Shown here: piece after piece, positions 1 through 8,225 of the stretch | Numbering within the stretch: the stretch's first letter is position 1 | How the letters are laid out: each line of letters opens with the position of its first letter | NCBI RefSeq assembly: GCF_013401515.1 | Contig: NZ_CP058529.1 | Coordinates: 744,001-808,000 of the forward strand | DNA: 64,000 bases | Direction: 5' to 3' | From: Halorarum halophilum | GTDB taxonomy: Archaea > Halobacteriota > Halobacteria > Halobacteriales > Haloferacaceae | Notes under the pieces: generated by a model | What the model was told of the DNA's origin: nothing | Seen by the model: only the letters and a program-made list of their open reading frames with translations | Database searches by the model: none | Translations under genes and position numbers: made by a program

Positions 1-52
1 CAACCAGTCGTAAATACCTGCCGCAGCCGTCGACCCCGCCGCGTCGGGTGGG

Positions 53-514
53 TTAGTCGCGTCGCTCGATCATGAACTTCATGTCGCCCGCGAACACGGT
101 GTCGCCGTCACCGTTCGTCATCTCGGTGTTGATGACGACGAGTCCGGCGTCCTCGCGCGAGGAGAACGGCTTCGTCTCGGTGACCTCCATGTCCAGCGAG
201 ATCGTGTCGCCCTCGTAGACGGGCGCCGGGATGTCCATGTAATTCATCCCGAGGAACGCGATCACGGTGCGCTCGAGGAAGCCGCAGCGGTAGACGAACC
301 CCGTCGCCAGCGAGAACGTCATCGGGCCGTGCGCCACCCGCTCGCCGAACTGGGAGTCGGCGGCGTACTCGGCGTTCGTGTGCAACTCGGTCCAGTCGCC
401 GGTGAACGCCGAGTGCATCACGAAGTCCGACTCGGTGACGGTCCGGCCGACGCTCTCGAAGGTCTGGCCCTCCTCGAAGTCCTCGAAGTGGTGTGGCTCG
501 TAGCTGTATGCCAT
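53..514 (-). CDS. MaoC family hot-dog dehydratase
   Basis: A 153-residue protein of the MaoC/hydratase-2 family, which hydrates or dehydrates enoyl-CoA thioesters in the cytoplasm. It opens with the typical 'FEDFEEGQTF' and 'GRTVTESD' segments, then the hot-dog core with 'GERVAHGPMTFSLATG'. The start at MAYSYEP is chosen because a TATA-like ATTTTTAC lies about 25 bases upstream and the further upstream frame is poor in haloarchaeal character. The gene is divergent from the micro zinc-finger gene at 600. The substrate cannot be told; the nearby enoyl-CoA hydratase and hydroxyacyl-CoA dehydrogenase genes fit a role in acyl-CoA metabolism. Confidence 0.88.
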   Translation of the reverse strand: MAYSYEPHHFEDFEEGQTFESVGRTVTESDFVMHSAFTGDWTELHTNAEYAADSQFGERVAHGPMTFSLATGFVYRCGFLERTVIAFLGMNYMDIPAPVYEGDTISLDMEVTETKPFSSREDAGLVVINTEMTNGDGDTVFAGDMKFMIERRD

Positions 515-599
515 ACCCGACAGACCGCAGGGGGTGGTAAAAATCGCGGCGATAGCGGTGTGATAACATTTAACAGTAAGACGGGCGTACGACGGACCG
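515..599. promoter_or_regulatory. Divergent promoter region between MaoC gene and zinc-finger gene
   Basis: Two TATA-like elements point outward: ATTTTTAC (minus strand, near 537-545) about 25 bases before the MaoC start, and ATTTAAC (568-574, plus strand) about 27 bases before ATG 600. Both spacings fit leaderless haloarchaeal transcripts. Confidence 0.55.
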
Positions 600-719
600 A
601 TGGTCGGCCGCGCATTCGTCTGTAGCAAGTGTCGCCGGTCCGTGAGCGTCCTCTCCTACCGGGCTTCCTGTCCCGACTGCGGGGCTCCGCTCGAACACGA
701 CCGAGCGACGGCCGACTGA
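600..719 (+). CDS. 39-residue zinc-finger micro-protein
   Basis: ATG 600 opens a 39-codon frame encoding a protein with two CxxC knuckles (Cys8/Cys11 and Cys24/Cys27, 'CSKC' and 'CPDC'), the layout of the single zinc ribbon found in many haloarchaeal micro-proteins. The TATA-like ATTTAAC sits 27 bases upstream. Its TGA overlaps the next gene's start (TGATG, 717-721), so the two are probably translationally coupled. Function is unknown. The Cys spacing, the promoter position and the overlap together make it a convincing gene despite its size. Confidence 0.8.
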   Translation: MVGRAFVCSKCRRSVSVLSYRASCPDCGAPLEHDRATAD

Positions 720-1075
720 TGGCAGAGGCCGGGACCGACCCGACGGTCATCGAGTCACTCGCCGTGACGACCGAGGACGTCGTCGCAGCGGTCGAGGCCA
801 GCGACCGCGACCGACGCGACGCGGTCCTTCGTGTGACGCCCCCGTTCTCCCCGCGGATGCGCGCTCGACTCCACGTCGAGGGGGGCGAGGGGACCTACGA
901 GGGACCGGAACCGATCCACGTCGAGCCGCGGGCGTTCGTCTCGGACGACGTCCCCCGGTTCCCCGGGCGCGGGGCCGAGCGCTGGCGCTCGTCGGTGCGT
1001 GACGCGCTGCAAAAACGTGTGATTCTCGACACCTGCTCCGGACGTCTGACGGTCCGGGTCTCGTACCTCGGCTAG
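719..1075 (+). CDS. Hypothetical protein coupled to zinc-finger micro-protein
   Basis: A 118-residue acidic protein I do not recognise. The start at ATG 719 (MAEAGTDPTV) overlaps the stop of the zinc-finger gene by one base. It has no membrane segment or signal peptide. The centre has a beta-rich run ('RARLHVEGGEGTYEGPEPIHV') and the end is a basic, hydrophobic strand ('RLTVRVSYLG'). The stop codon overlaps the stop of the convergent cold-shock gene (shared CTAG at 1072-1075). Conserved coupling to a zinc ribbon would suggest the pair acts together; this is inference. Confidence 0.75.
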   Translation: MAEAGTDPTVIESLAVTTEDVVAAVEASDRDRRDAVLRVTPPFSPRMRARLHVEGGEGTYEGPEPIHVEPRAFVSDDVPRFPGRGAERWRSSVRDALQKRVILDTCSGRLTVRVSYLG

Positions 1076-1266
1076 AGGCGCTGGAGGTTCGTCGCTCGTG
1101 GGCCCTTGTCGGCCTGTTCGATGTCGAACTCCACCTCCTGTCCTTCTTCGAGGTCGGGACCGCCGACGTCCTCCATATGGAAGAAGACGTCCTCGTCCGC
1201 GTCCTCGCTTTCGATAAACCCGTATCCGCCCGTGTCGTTGAAGAATGCGACCGTTCCTTTCGCCAT
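1072..1266 (-). CDS. Cold-shock protein, CspA family (copy 1)
   Basis: A 64-residue single cold-shock (OB-fold) domain that binds single-stranded nucleic acid, probably as an RNA chaperone. It carries RNP1 'GGYGFIESED' and RNP2-like 'VFFHMEDV', with a full five-strand barrel and no extra domain. A TATA-like TATATACG lies on the minus strand at 1303-1310, leaving a short leader. A close paralogue is at 54313. The stop overlaps the convergent gene's stop. Confidence 0.95.
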   Translation of the reverse strand: MAKGTVAFFNDTGGYGFIESEDADEDVFFHMEDVGGPDLEEGQEVEFDIEQADKGPRATNLQRL

Positions 1267-1424
1267 TCGCGATGACCTCGAATCGTGGTAAGGGCTGTCT
1301 GACGTATATAGCTATGGGTCGGATCGGGGCGATCAGGGGACGGGAGCCGGTCGGCGAGGTGTCGTGCCGGTCGCGCCGGCACCGAGCACCCTCCGGCATG
1401 GGCACTGTGAAGGCCCGCCGAGGC

Positions 1425-2072
1425 TCACGCGGGGTGTTCGAGGCTCTCGGTCAGCGCGACGGCGTTCGGCCGTTCGTCGTCCGCCAGCTGCTTCGGGTAC
1501 AGCGCCACCGGGACGACGAAGTCGTCGCCGTGCGCGGTTCGGCCGACGTGGACGAACACGTCGACGTCGTGGCCCTGCACGGTCGCGGTCGCCTCGTACT
1601 TCTCGAACGTCAGCTCCCCGTCGAGCGTCTCGACGGTCCGCTCGCCGACCCGGCTCGGGTCGCTGATCCCCTCGTACTGACTCGCCAGCAGCTCGACGAG
1701 CCGCTTGTTCGAGTAGTCCTCCATCGGGTTGAGGGTCTGACCCGCGATCTCCACCTTCGGGCTGGAGATCACGGCGAACACGCCCAGCCGCGCCTCGCCG
1801 ATGGCTGGGTACTCGACGGTCTTCTCGTAGGTGGTGACCTGGTTCGTCACCTCGACCTGCCGGGTCTGCCCGGCGACCGTGAACTCCCGGGACTCCGTCC
1901 GCTCCTGCGGGCCCTCCGTCTCGTACCCCGTCTCGCCGGCGGTGTCCTCGGACGCGACGGCCGGGTCCGCCGCGAACGAGAGCGGCTCCTCCCCGGTCAC
2001 GAACCCGAGACAGCCCGCCGTCGCCGTCGCGAGCGCGAGTCCCGTTCCGCCGAGCAGCTGACGACGTCTCAT
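1425..2072 (-). CDS. Haloarchaeal lipoprotein, DUF6517-like
   Basis: A 215-residue exported lipoprotein. The N-terminus 'MRRRQLLGGTGLALATATAGC' has a twin-arginine motif, a hydrophobic core and a lipobox Cys, so the mature protein is likely lipid-anchored outside the membrane. The mature part is beta-rich and resembles haloarchaeal DUF6517 proteins, for which no function is known. The start at MRRRQLL is preferred over an in-frame ATG nine codons upstream because it puts the arginines at the very N-terminus. Confidence 0.8.
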   Translation of the reverse strand: MRRRQLLGGTGLALATATAGCLGFVTGEEPLSFAADPAVASEDTAGETGYETEGPQERTESREFTVAGQTRQVEVTNQVTTYEKTVEYPAIGEARLGVFAVISSPKVEIAGQTLNPMEDYSNKRLVELLASQYEGISDPSRVGERTVETLDGELTFEKYEATATVQGHDVDVFVHVGRTAHGDDFVVPVALYPKQLADDERPNAVALTESLEHPA

Positions 2073-2179
2073 GCGCTCGCGTTCCTGGGGTCCCGGCATA
2101 AGTTATGTGGCTCACGTCGCTCGGGGATCTCCCCCACCGACGGACTCCCCCACCACGTCCGCCGAAGGCGCTGGTTCGG

Positions 2180-2998
2180 TTACTCGCCGCGCCACTCGGG
2201 GTCGCGCCCCTCGAGGAACGCGTCGATCCCCTCGTCCTTGTCGTGGCTGTCGAAGAGGCCGACGAACAGGTCCCGCTCGAACTCCAGCCCCTCCCGGAGC
2301 GGCCGTTCGGCCGCGCCCCTGACGGCCTCCTTGGCCCGCCTGAGCGCGAGCGGGCTCTTGTCCGCCATGCTGCCGACGAGGTCGTCGACGCGGTCGTCGA
2401 GTTCCGCCTCCGGGACCGCCTCCTCGACGAGCCCCAGTTCCGCTGCGTCCGTCGCGTCGACGAGTTCGCCCGACAGGACGAGCTTCAGCGCCTGTCCCTC
2501 GCCGACGAGCCGGGGGAGTCGCTGGGTGCCGCCGCCGCCGGGGATGATGCCGAGGCCGATCTCGGGCTGACCGAGCTTCGCTCCCTCCCCGGCGATGCGA
2601 ACGTCGCACGCCTGCGCGAGTTCGCAGCCGCCCCCGAGCGCGTGGCCGTTCACGCGCGCGACGACGGGTTTCGGGCACTCGGCCACCGTCTCGTACACCC
2701 GGGGGAACGCGCTCGCCTCCCGCTGTTCCTCGGGGCCACGCTCGCGGAGTTCGGTGACGTCCGCGCCGGCGACGAACGCGCCCGACCCCTCCCCGCCGGT
2801 CAGGACGACGACGCGGACGGCGTCGTCCGCGGCGATGGCCTCGAACGCGGCCGTCAACTCCTCGCGGACCGTCGCGTTCAGCGCGTTCCGCGCGTCGGGT
2901 CGGTCGATCGTGACCGTCGCGACGAACTCCCCCCGGCTGCCGACCTCGGCGGCGACGAACTCGTTCCCCTCTGCGGCGGCCTCGGTTGGTGTCGTCAT
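2180..2998 (-). CDS. Enoyl-CoA hydratase/isomerase
   Basis: A 272-residue crotonase-fold enzyme that hydrates trans-2-enoyl-CoA in fatty-acid beta-oxidation. The oxyanion-hole segments 'AGADVTEL' and 'GHALGGGCELAQACD' are present, followed by 'GQPEIGLGIIPGGGGTQRL'; the Glu of 'CELA' and of 'QPEIGL' match the two catalytic glutamates of the family. The start overlaps the stop of the upstream 3-hydroxyacyl-CoA dehydrogenase by four bases (ATGA), so the two form a tight operon carrying consecutive beta-oxidation steps. Confidence 0.93.
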   Translation of the reverse strand: MTTPTEAAAEGNEFVAAEVGSRGEFVATVTIDRPDARNALNATVREELTAAFEAIAADDAVRVVVLTGGEGSGAFVAGADVTELRERGPEEQREASAFPRVYETVAECPKPVVARVNGHALGGGCELAQACDVRIAGEGAKLGQPEIGLGIIPGGGGTQRLPRLVGEGQALKLVLSGELVDATDAAELGLVEEAVPEAELDDRVDDLVGSMADKSPLALRRAKEAVRGAAERPLREGLEFERDLFVGLFDSHDKDEGIDAFLEGRDPEWRGE

Positions 2999-3909
2999 CG
3001 TCCCTCCCCCTCCGCCGCGGGATCGTCACTCCCCGAAACGCCCGCGATCTCGCCGTCCTCCCAGACGTAGAACCCCTCGCCCGTCTTCCGTCCCAGTTTC
3101 CCCGCGCGGACCTTCCGCCGGAGCAGCGGAGGTGGCGCGAACCGCTCGCCCAGTTCCTCGCGAAGGTGTTCGAGGATGTCGAGACGGACGTCGAGGCCGA
3201 CGACGTCCGTGAGTTCGATGGGGCCCATCGGGTGCCGGTACCCGAGTTCCATCCCGGCGTCGACGTCGCGCGGGCCGGCGACGCCCTCCTGGAGCATCCG
3301 GATCGCCTCCACGCCCTGAATCGCGCCGAGCCTGGACGTGGCGAATCCCGGCGAGTCGGCGACGGTGACCGCGGTCTTCCCGAGCCCCTCCACCAACGAC
3401 TCGGCGCGTTCGCGCGTCGTGTCCGTCGTCTGTTCCGCGAGGACGACCTCGACGAGGTCCATCGCGTGAACCGGGTTGAAGAAGTGGAGGCCCACGGCGC
3501 GGCCGGGTCGGTCGAGCGCCGCGGCGACGCTCGTCAGGGGGAGCGACGAGGTGTTCGAGCCGACGAGCGCGTCCCGCGAGAGGTGGGACTCCACCTCGGC
3601 GAGCACGTCGCGCTTCAGGTCGATGTCCTCCGGAACGGCCTCGATCGCGACGTCGGCGTCCGCCGCCGCTGTGGCGAGGTCAGTCGTCGTCTCCAGCCGC
3701 TCGAACGCCGCGTCCGCCTCGTCCCTGGACAGTTTCCCGCGTTCAACGCCGCCGTCGAGTGTTCGACGGACGGCCTTGGCCGCCTCGGCCAGCACGTCCC
3801 CGTTGACGTCGCGAAGTCGAACCCGGTGTCCCCCGACCGCGCATGCGTGGGCGATGCCGCGACCCATCGTGCCCGCCCCCAGCACACAGACCGCCTCGGT
3901 GTCGTTCAT
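2995..3909 (-). CDS. 3-hydroxyacyl-CoA dehydrogenase
   Basis: A 304-residue NAD-dependent enzyme oxidising 3-hydroxyacyl-CoA to 3-ketoacyl-CoA. The N-terminal Rossmann motif 'VLGAGTMGRGIAHACA' follows the start directly; the catalytic 'GLHFFNPVHAMDLVEVV' and 'DSPGFATSRL' motifs are present, with the C-terminal helical domain ending 'KTGEGFYVW'. The start is taken at MNDTEAV, just before the dinucleotide-binding strand, rather than at in-frame starts 42 codons further up. It is the first gene of the beta-oxidation pair. Confidence 0.94.
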   Translation of the reverse strand: MNDTEAVCVLGAGTMGRGIAHACAVGGHRVRLRDVNGDVLAEAAKAVRRTLDGGVERGKLSRDEADAAFERLETTTDLATAAADADVAIEAVPEDIDLKRDVLAEVESHLSRDALVGSNTSSLPLTSVAAALDRPGRAVGLHFFNPVHAMDLVEVVLAEQTTDTTRERAESLVEGLGKTAVTVADSPGFATSRLGAIQGVEAIRMLQEGVAGPRDVDAGMELGYRHPMGPIELTDVVGLDVRLDILEHLREELGERFAPPPLLRRKVRAGKLGRKTGEGFYVWEDGEIAGVSGSDDPAAEGEGR

Positions 3910-4233
3910 GCGAGGGAAGGCGACGGCGCATACCAAAAGTTGCCGGGTGTCGCCAGGCTCGCCCGGGGAGTTCGCGTCCGGCGGTCGGCGCCCCCAGCGA
4001 CCGATACAGTTAGGTTGGGACGTGTTGGCGACCACCGAACGATTTATATCGGTTGGTTATCCGAGTCGGGTGGCCGTATTTGCCTTTATTCCGCTGGATT
4101 CGACGTATTTAGGCCGTGTGGACGGTTCGCACGTACCCGATATGTTTAATACTGTGGCCACCTCACTATGGGTAAGGACGACTGCCGTCGGGAACCTTTC
4201 TTCCACCGGTCGTGGTCGCTCCGGGAGTTCACC
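3910..4233. promoter_or_regulatory. 324-base intergenic region with several TATA-like elements upstream of tfb
   Basis: No gene is visible. On the plus strand I see TTTATAT (4043-4049), TTTATT (4085-4090), TATTTAGG (4106-4113) and TTTAATA (4145-4151), each able to act as a TATA box. The last would start transcription near 4172, giving either a leaderless message from ATG 4168 or a roughly 60-base leader to ATG 4234. On the minus strand TTTTGGTAT (about 3935-3943) fits the dehydrogenase promoter. Confidence 0.5.
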
Positions 4234-5202
4234 ATGACAGAAACCAGCACCACCATCAGCAACTACGAGCGCGAGGAGGCAGTCGAGTCGCGGGAGGAGC
4301 GAACGCGGACGGCGTGTCCCGAGTGCGGCGGGACGGTCGTCGCCGACGAGGAGCACGGCGAGAGCGTCTGCCGCGACTGCGGCCTCGTCGTCGAGGAGGA
4401 CGCCATCGACCACGGCCCCGAGTGGCGGTCGTTCGACAACGGCCAGCGAACGAACAAGTCCCGGGTCGGCGCGCCGACGACGAACATGATGCACGACAAG
4501 GGCCTCTCGACCAACATCGGCTGGCAGAACAAGGACGCCTACGGGAAGACCCTCTCGGCGGAACGTCGCCAGCAGATGCAGCGCCTGCGGACGTGGCACG
4601 AGCGGTTCCGGACGCGCGATTCGAAGGAGCGCAACCTCAAGCAGGCGCTCGGCGAGATCGACCGCATGGCCTCCGCGCTCGGCCTCCCCGAGAACGTCCG
4701 CGAGACCGCCTCCGTCATCTACCGCCGCGCGCTCGAGGACGACCTCCTCCCCGGCCGCTCCATCGAGGGCGTCGCCACGGCTAGTCTCTACGCCGCCGCG
4801 CGGCAGGCGAACACGCCCCGGTCGCTGGACGAGGTGACGGCGGTCTCGCGCGTCGAGCGCATGGAGCTGACCCGGACGTACCGCTACGTCGTCCGCGAAC
4901 TGAAGCTCGAGGTGGCGCCCGCCGACCCCTCACAGTACGTGGCCCGGTTCGCCTCGGAACTCGGCCTCTCGGACGAGGGCGAGTGGCGCGCCCGCGAACT
5001 GATCAAGGGCGCCCAGGAGGCGGGCGTGACGAGCGGCAAGTCGCCGGTCGGCCTCGCCGCGGCGGCCGTCTACGCCGCAGCGCTGCTCACCAACGAGTCG
5101 CTCACGCAGAGCCGCGTCAGCGACGTCGCCGGCGTGAGCGAGGTCACCATCCGGAACCGATACAAGGAGCTGCTCGAGGCGGCGGACGACCTCCAGGCGT
5201 AG
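4234..5202 (+). CDS. tfb: Transcription initiation factor TFB
   Basis: A 322-residue archaeal TFIIB. It binds the TBP-promoter complex and recruits RNA polymerase. An N-terminal zinc ribbon has Cys28/Cys31 and Cys46/Cys49, followed by the B-finger/reader segment ('NGQRTNKSRVGAPTTNMMHDKGLSTNIGW', split here by the reader helix) and two cyclin repeats in the C-terminal 200 residues, with the helix-turn-helix 'TQSRVSDVAGVSEVTIRNRYKEL' at the end. ATG 4168 is in frame and would add 22 residues; I prefer 4234. Haloarchaea carry several TFBs; which promoters this one serves is unknown. T6 at 5228 may end the transcript. Confidence 0.96.
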   Translation: MTETSTTISNYEREEAVESREERTRTACPECGGTVVADEEHGESVCRDCGLVVEEDAIDHGPEWRSFDNGQRTNKSRVGAPTTNMMHDKGLSTNIGWQNKDAYGKTLSAERRQQMQRLRTWHERFRTRDSKERNLKQALGEIDRMASALGLPENVRETASVIYRRALEDDLLPGRSIEGVATASLYAAARQANTPRSLDEVTAVSRVERMELTRTYRYVVRELKLEVAPADPSQYVARFASELGLSDEGEWRARELIKGAQEAGVTSGKSPVGLAAAAVYAAALLTNESLTQSRVSDVAGVSEVTIRNRYKELLEAADDLQA

Positions 5203-5227
5203 GCGAACACCCCCGGCGCGTCCCACG

Positions 5228-5233
5228 TTTTTT
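5228..5233 (+). terminator. Oligo-T terminator after tfb
   Basis: A run of six T on the coding strand 26 bases after the tfb stop, the usual sign of archaeal intrinsic termination. It is followed at 5249-5255 by CTTTATT, the TATA element of the next gene. Confidence 0.45.
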
Positions 5234-5280
5234 CCGTTCCGCGAAAACCTTTATTGACCGGCCGTCCGACGGCCTTCCCT

Positions 5281-5460
5281 ATGGTCGAGGCGTTCATCCG
5301 GCTGCTCTGCCCCGAGTGCTCGAAGAACTGGGAGGAGAACCCCACCGAACTGACGGACCACCGGAGGAACTACTCGTGTCCGTCCTGCCACGCGACCCGG
5401 CGCCTCGCCGAGTTCATGCGGACCGAGCGAGACCTCGAGACGCTCAAGCAGTTCCACTGA
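5281..5460 (+). CDS. Small zinc-ribbon protein (DUF7836-like)
   Basis: A 59-residue protein with 'LLCPECSKNWEE' and 'YSCPSCHATRRL', i.e. two CxxC pairs about 27 residues apart forming a zinc ribbon, followed by a charged helix. The start at MVEAFIRLL is set by CTTTATT 26 to 32 bases upstream (leaderless message). It resembles conserved haloarchaeal putative zinc-binding proteins of unknown function; a nucleic-acid or protein contact is plausible but not shown. Confidence 0.85.
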   Translation: MVEAFIRLLCPECSKNWEENPTELTDHRRNYSCPSCHATRRLAEFMRTERDLETLKQFH

Positions 5461-5555
5461 CGGTTCCCCGCCGTCCCAACTTCTCACACACGCCTCCGTC
5501 GGCCAACGCCCGACGGGCAGCGTCGACCACGGCCGCTACCGACAGGCAGGGGTGC

Positions 5556-5960
5556 TCACTCGGGGGTCGGGGAGCGCGCTCCGCAGGCGTCACACTTCAA
5601 CAGTTGCTCGCCGCGTTCGGTGACGAGTTTCGTATCGGGGAGTCCACACTCCGGGCAGATGACGAACGCCTCGGTGTACTCGTCGACGGCGTCGCCCACC
5701 CGCCACTGTCTGAAGTCGCCGGTGAACCGCGCCCGGCCGCGCTCGTCGATACCGGCCGACGTGCCGAGTTCGTTCTGGATGAACTGCAGGAGGTGTTCGG
5801 GTTCCCTACCCAGGGTATCGGCGACGGAGCGGAAGTTCTCGAAAACAGTGACGTTCCCCTCGGGGCGGACCTCGGGATCCGGCACCGCGAACCGCGATTC
5901 GCCCTCGTCGATCTCCGGCGCCTCCTCGACGGCACGATCGAGCATGTCGTCGTACGCCAT
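5556..5960 (-). CDS. Translation initiation factor aIF2 subunit beta
   Basis: A 134-residue aIF2-beta, one of the three subunits that deliver Met-tRNAi to the small ribosomal subunit. The alpha/beta core 'GNVTVFENFRSVADTLGREP' and 'FIQNELGTSAGID' is followed by a C-terminal zinc ribbon with 'CPECGLPDTKL' and 'LKCDACG'. Length matches archaeal family members. The start at MAYDDML is preferred over an upstream in-frame ATG. It stands alone on its strand with its own spacing to the neighbours. Confidence 0.94.
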   Translation of the reverse strand: MAYDDMLDRAVEEAPEIDEGESRFAVPDPEVRPEGNVTVFENFRSVADTLGREPEHLLQFIQNELGTSAGIDERGRARFTGDFRQWRVGDAVDEYTEAFVICPECGLPDTKLVTERGEQLLKCDACGARSPTPE

Positions 5961-6176
5961 GGGTACGCGGACGTGCGCGTCGGGTAAAACTCTCGTGGCG
6001 GGAGCCGAGTTCCCCCGATTTCGACGGGTAAGCGGCATCCTAACTGCCGGCGTCCGCCGAGCAGTATCCGATAGGCCGTGGGTAACGTGACGCCACGACG
6101 GGTTAATCTGGCGCGAACTATGCTAACGCCCCTCAAGATAAGCCTTTAACCCTCCGGTCGCAAGCCAGATTCGTCC

Positions 6177-6410
6177 ATGAAGAAGCAGGAGCTCATCCAC
6201 CTGCACGGCCTTCTCGCCGAGGTACGGAGCGAGTGTGAAGCACGCGATGCGGATCTCGACCTCACCGAGTACGAAACACTCGGCGTGAAGCCGACATCGA
6301 TCCACAAGTCGAAGACAGACCACAAAGCAGCGGTATTCAAACTGGCCGGAGGGATCACGTCGTCCGTCGTCGAGGCCCAGTCCGAAGCGGTCGCCCCCAA
6401 GGCAGACTGA
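6177..6410 (+). CDS. UPF0058 family protein
   Basis: A 77-residue protein beginning 'MKKQELIHLHGLL' and containing 'HKSKTDHKAAVFKLA', the signature of the UPF0058 (metal-binding-like) family conserved across haloarchaea and some methanogens. Several His and acidic residues could bind metal, but the role is unknown. TATA-like TTTAAC at 6145-6150 gives a leaderless start at ATG 6177. Confidence 0.9.
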   Translation: MKKQELIHLHGLLAEVRSECEARDADLDLTEYETLGVKPTSIHKSKTDHKAAVFKLAGGITSSVVEAQSEAVAPKAD

Positions 6411-6554
6411 GCCAGTTCCTTCCTACCCAATCCGTTCTCACCCCGAGTGACTACGTCGTCCGGTAGCCGTACAACCCCCGTCGTCGTCGGCCAAGCGGTG
6501 TCGTTCGACGGGTTATCAACCGGCTAAACGGACCGAGGCGCGTCGAACCGCTCG

Positions 6555-7061
6555 TCAGTTGTCGTCCTCGACCATCTCCTCGAACTCCGGGAGGAGGTCG
6601 TCGGAGTCGCTCTCGGTCTCCCGTTCGTCCCCGCCGTCGACGCTCGTCCCGTCGTCGCTCGTGCTGTCCGTGTCACTGCTACTCCCGCCGCCGTCCCCCT
6701 CGACGTCGTCCGCGTCCTCGTCGGACTCCCCGACGGGTTCGACGTCGAGCACCTTCAGCGGGATGTTCTCGAGGCGCTGCCCGATCTCCTTGCGGGCGAT
6801 CCGCGTGGCGTGTTGCTCCCCCTCCACGTTGAAGACGGTCATCTCCAGTTCGAGCGCGACGAGCGCCTCGTCGGCCGCGACGAACGCCGGCGGGAGTTCC
6901 TCTCCTGAGGGCGACTGCCTGGTGCCCATCGTGATCTCCACGTAGTTGAGGTCGGGGTTCAGCATCTCGCCGGTCTTGGCGATGGCGATGCGAACCGCCT
7001 CGTCGGTCGTCTCGACGTCGTACACGGGTACGGCGGCCTCGACGACGACCCTACAGTCCAT
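6555..7061 (-). CDS. DUF555/UPF0212 family protein with acidic tail
   Basis: A 168-residue protein. The first about 115 residues, from 'MDCRVVVEAAVPVYDVETTDEAV' through 'RKEIGQRLENIPLKVL', form the DUF555 (UPF0212) domain found across euryarchaea. The remaining about 50 residues are a low-complexity Ser/Asp/Glu tail, probably disordered at high salt. The start MDCRVVV matches the family's usual N-terminus. Function is unknown. It is divergent from thi4; the intervening 94 bases hold both promoters. Confidence 0.88.
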   Translation of the reverse strand: MDCRVVVEAAVPVYDVETTDEAVRIAIAKTGEMLNPDLNYVEITMGTRQSPSGEELPPAFVAADEALVALELEMTVFNVEGEQHATRIARKEIGQRLENIPLKVLDVEPVGESDEDADDVEGDGGGSSSDTDSTSDDGTSVDGGDERETESDSDDLLPEFEEMVEDDN

Positions 7062-7124
7062 TACACCCCAATATACCGAATCTGGCGGCATGAAACTTCG
7101 GCCGGCCCACGACAGTGACAACGC

Positions 7125-7132
7125 TTAATTAT
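7125..7132 (+). promoter_or_regulatory. TATA element of thi4
   Basis: TTAATTAT 24 to 31 bases before ATG 7156, giving a leaderless thi4 message. No room is left for a TPP riboswitch and none of its conserved boxes is visible, so control would have to act at the DNA or protein level. Confidence 0.6.
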
Positions 7133-7155
7133 CGAGTGATATTACCTAGTGTTGT

Positions 7156-8085
7156 ATGGAGTTCGATCGATTCAGCGACACGAACGAGGCGGCCGTGACC
7201 CGCGCCATCGCGGACGCGTGGCACGAGGAGTTCATGGACAGCACCGAGGCGGACGTCATCGTCGTCGGGGGCGGGCCCTCGGGCCTTATGGCGGCGAAGG
7301 AACTCGCCGAGCGAGACGTGGACGTGACCGTCGTGGAGAAGAACAACTACCTCGGCGGGGGGTTCTGGCTCGGCGGCTTCCTGATGAACAAGCTGACCGT
7401 GCGCGACCCGGCCCAGGAGATCCTCGAGGACCTCGGCGTCCCCGCCGAGGAGACCGAGGGGGCCGACGGGCTGTACGTCGCCGACGCCCCCCACGCCTCG
7501 TCGGCGCTCATCGAGACTGCCTGCGACGCCGGCGCCCGCATCCAGAACATGACCGAGTTCACCGACGTGGTCGTCCGGGAGAACCACCGCGTCGCGGGCG
7601 TGGTGATGAACTGGACGCCGGTCCACTCGCTCCCCCGGGAGCTGACCTGCGTCGACCCGATCGCCGTCGAGTCCGACCTCGTCATCGACGCGACGGGACA
7701 CGAGGCGGTCGTCGTCTCGAAGCTCCACGAGCGCGGCGTCGTCGACGCGCCGGGCGTCGAACACGCCAGCGAACACAACACCGGGATGGACACGAGCGCG
7801 GACGGCGAGTACGGCGCGCCGGGCCACGACTCGCCGGGACACGACTCGATGTGGGTCGCGGACAGCGAGGACAGGGTCGTCGAAGAGACCGGCTTCGTCC
7901 ACGACGGCCTCATCGCGGCGGGTCTCGCCACGGCGACGACGCACGGCCTCACCAGGATGGGTCCGACGTTCGGCGCGATGCTCGTCTCGGGCAAGCGCGC
8001 GGCCGAACTCGCGCTCGACGAACTGGACGTCGACGGGCCGTCCGTCGAACTCGGCAGTCGACCCCCAGCCTCCGCCGACGACTGA
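7156..8085 (+). CDS. thi4: Thiazole synthase Thi4, suicide-cysteine type
   Basis: A 309-residue ADP-thiazole synthase that builds the thiazole half of thiamine from NAD and glycine. It has the FAD/NAD-binding '[20 protein letters not shown]' motif, '[18 protein letters not shown]', and the C-terminal '[19 protein letters not shown]'. Cys165 lies in 'ELTCVDPI', the position of the yeast sulfur-donor Cys205; sulfide-dependent archaeal enzymes have His there. This predicts a single-turnover enzyme giving up its own sulfur, as reported for Haloferax. A His-rich insert ('[13 protein letters not shown]') precedes the C-terminal region. Confidence 0.95.
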   Translation: MEFDRFSDTNEAAVTRAIADAWHEEFMDSTEADVIVVGGGPSGLMAAKELAERDVDVTVVEKNNYLGGGFWLGGFLMNKLTVRDPAQEILEDLGVPAEETEGADGLYVADAPHASSALIETACDAGARIQNMTEFTDVVVRENHRVAGVVMNWTPVHSLPRELTCVDPIAVESDLVIDATGHEAVVVSKLHERGVVDAPGVEHASEHNTGMDTSADGEYGAPGHDSPGHDSMWVADSEDRVVEETGFVHDGLIAAGLATATTHGLTRMGPTFGAMLVSGKRAAELALDELDVDGPSVELGSRPPASADD

Positions 8086-8225
8086 GTCGGGTCGGAACGC
8101 GTCGCAGAGCAGTCGGTCGAGCCGGCGTTCGCCGGTATCGGGAGCGCCCCCGGGTCCTCGCTGGCGCGTTGGACCGAGCCGATCTCCCTCCTCCCGGTTC
8201 GATCAGGGGCGCTCAGGACGTCCCG

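Noticed and set aside
7062-7155. TPP riboswitch before thi4
   Set aside because: Only about 24 bases separate TATA box and ATG; no conserved riboswitch boxes are present.
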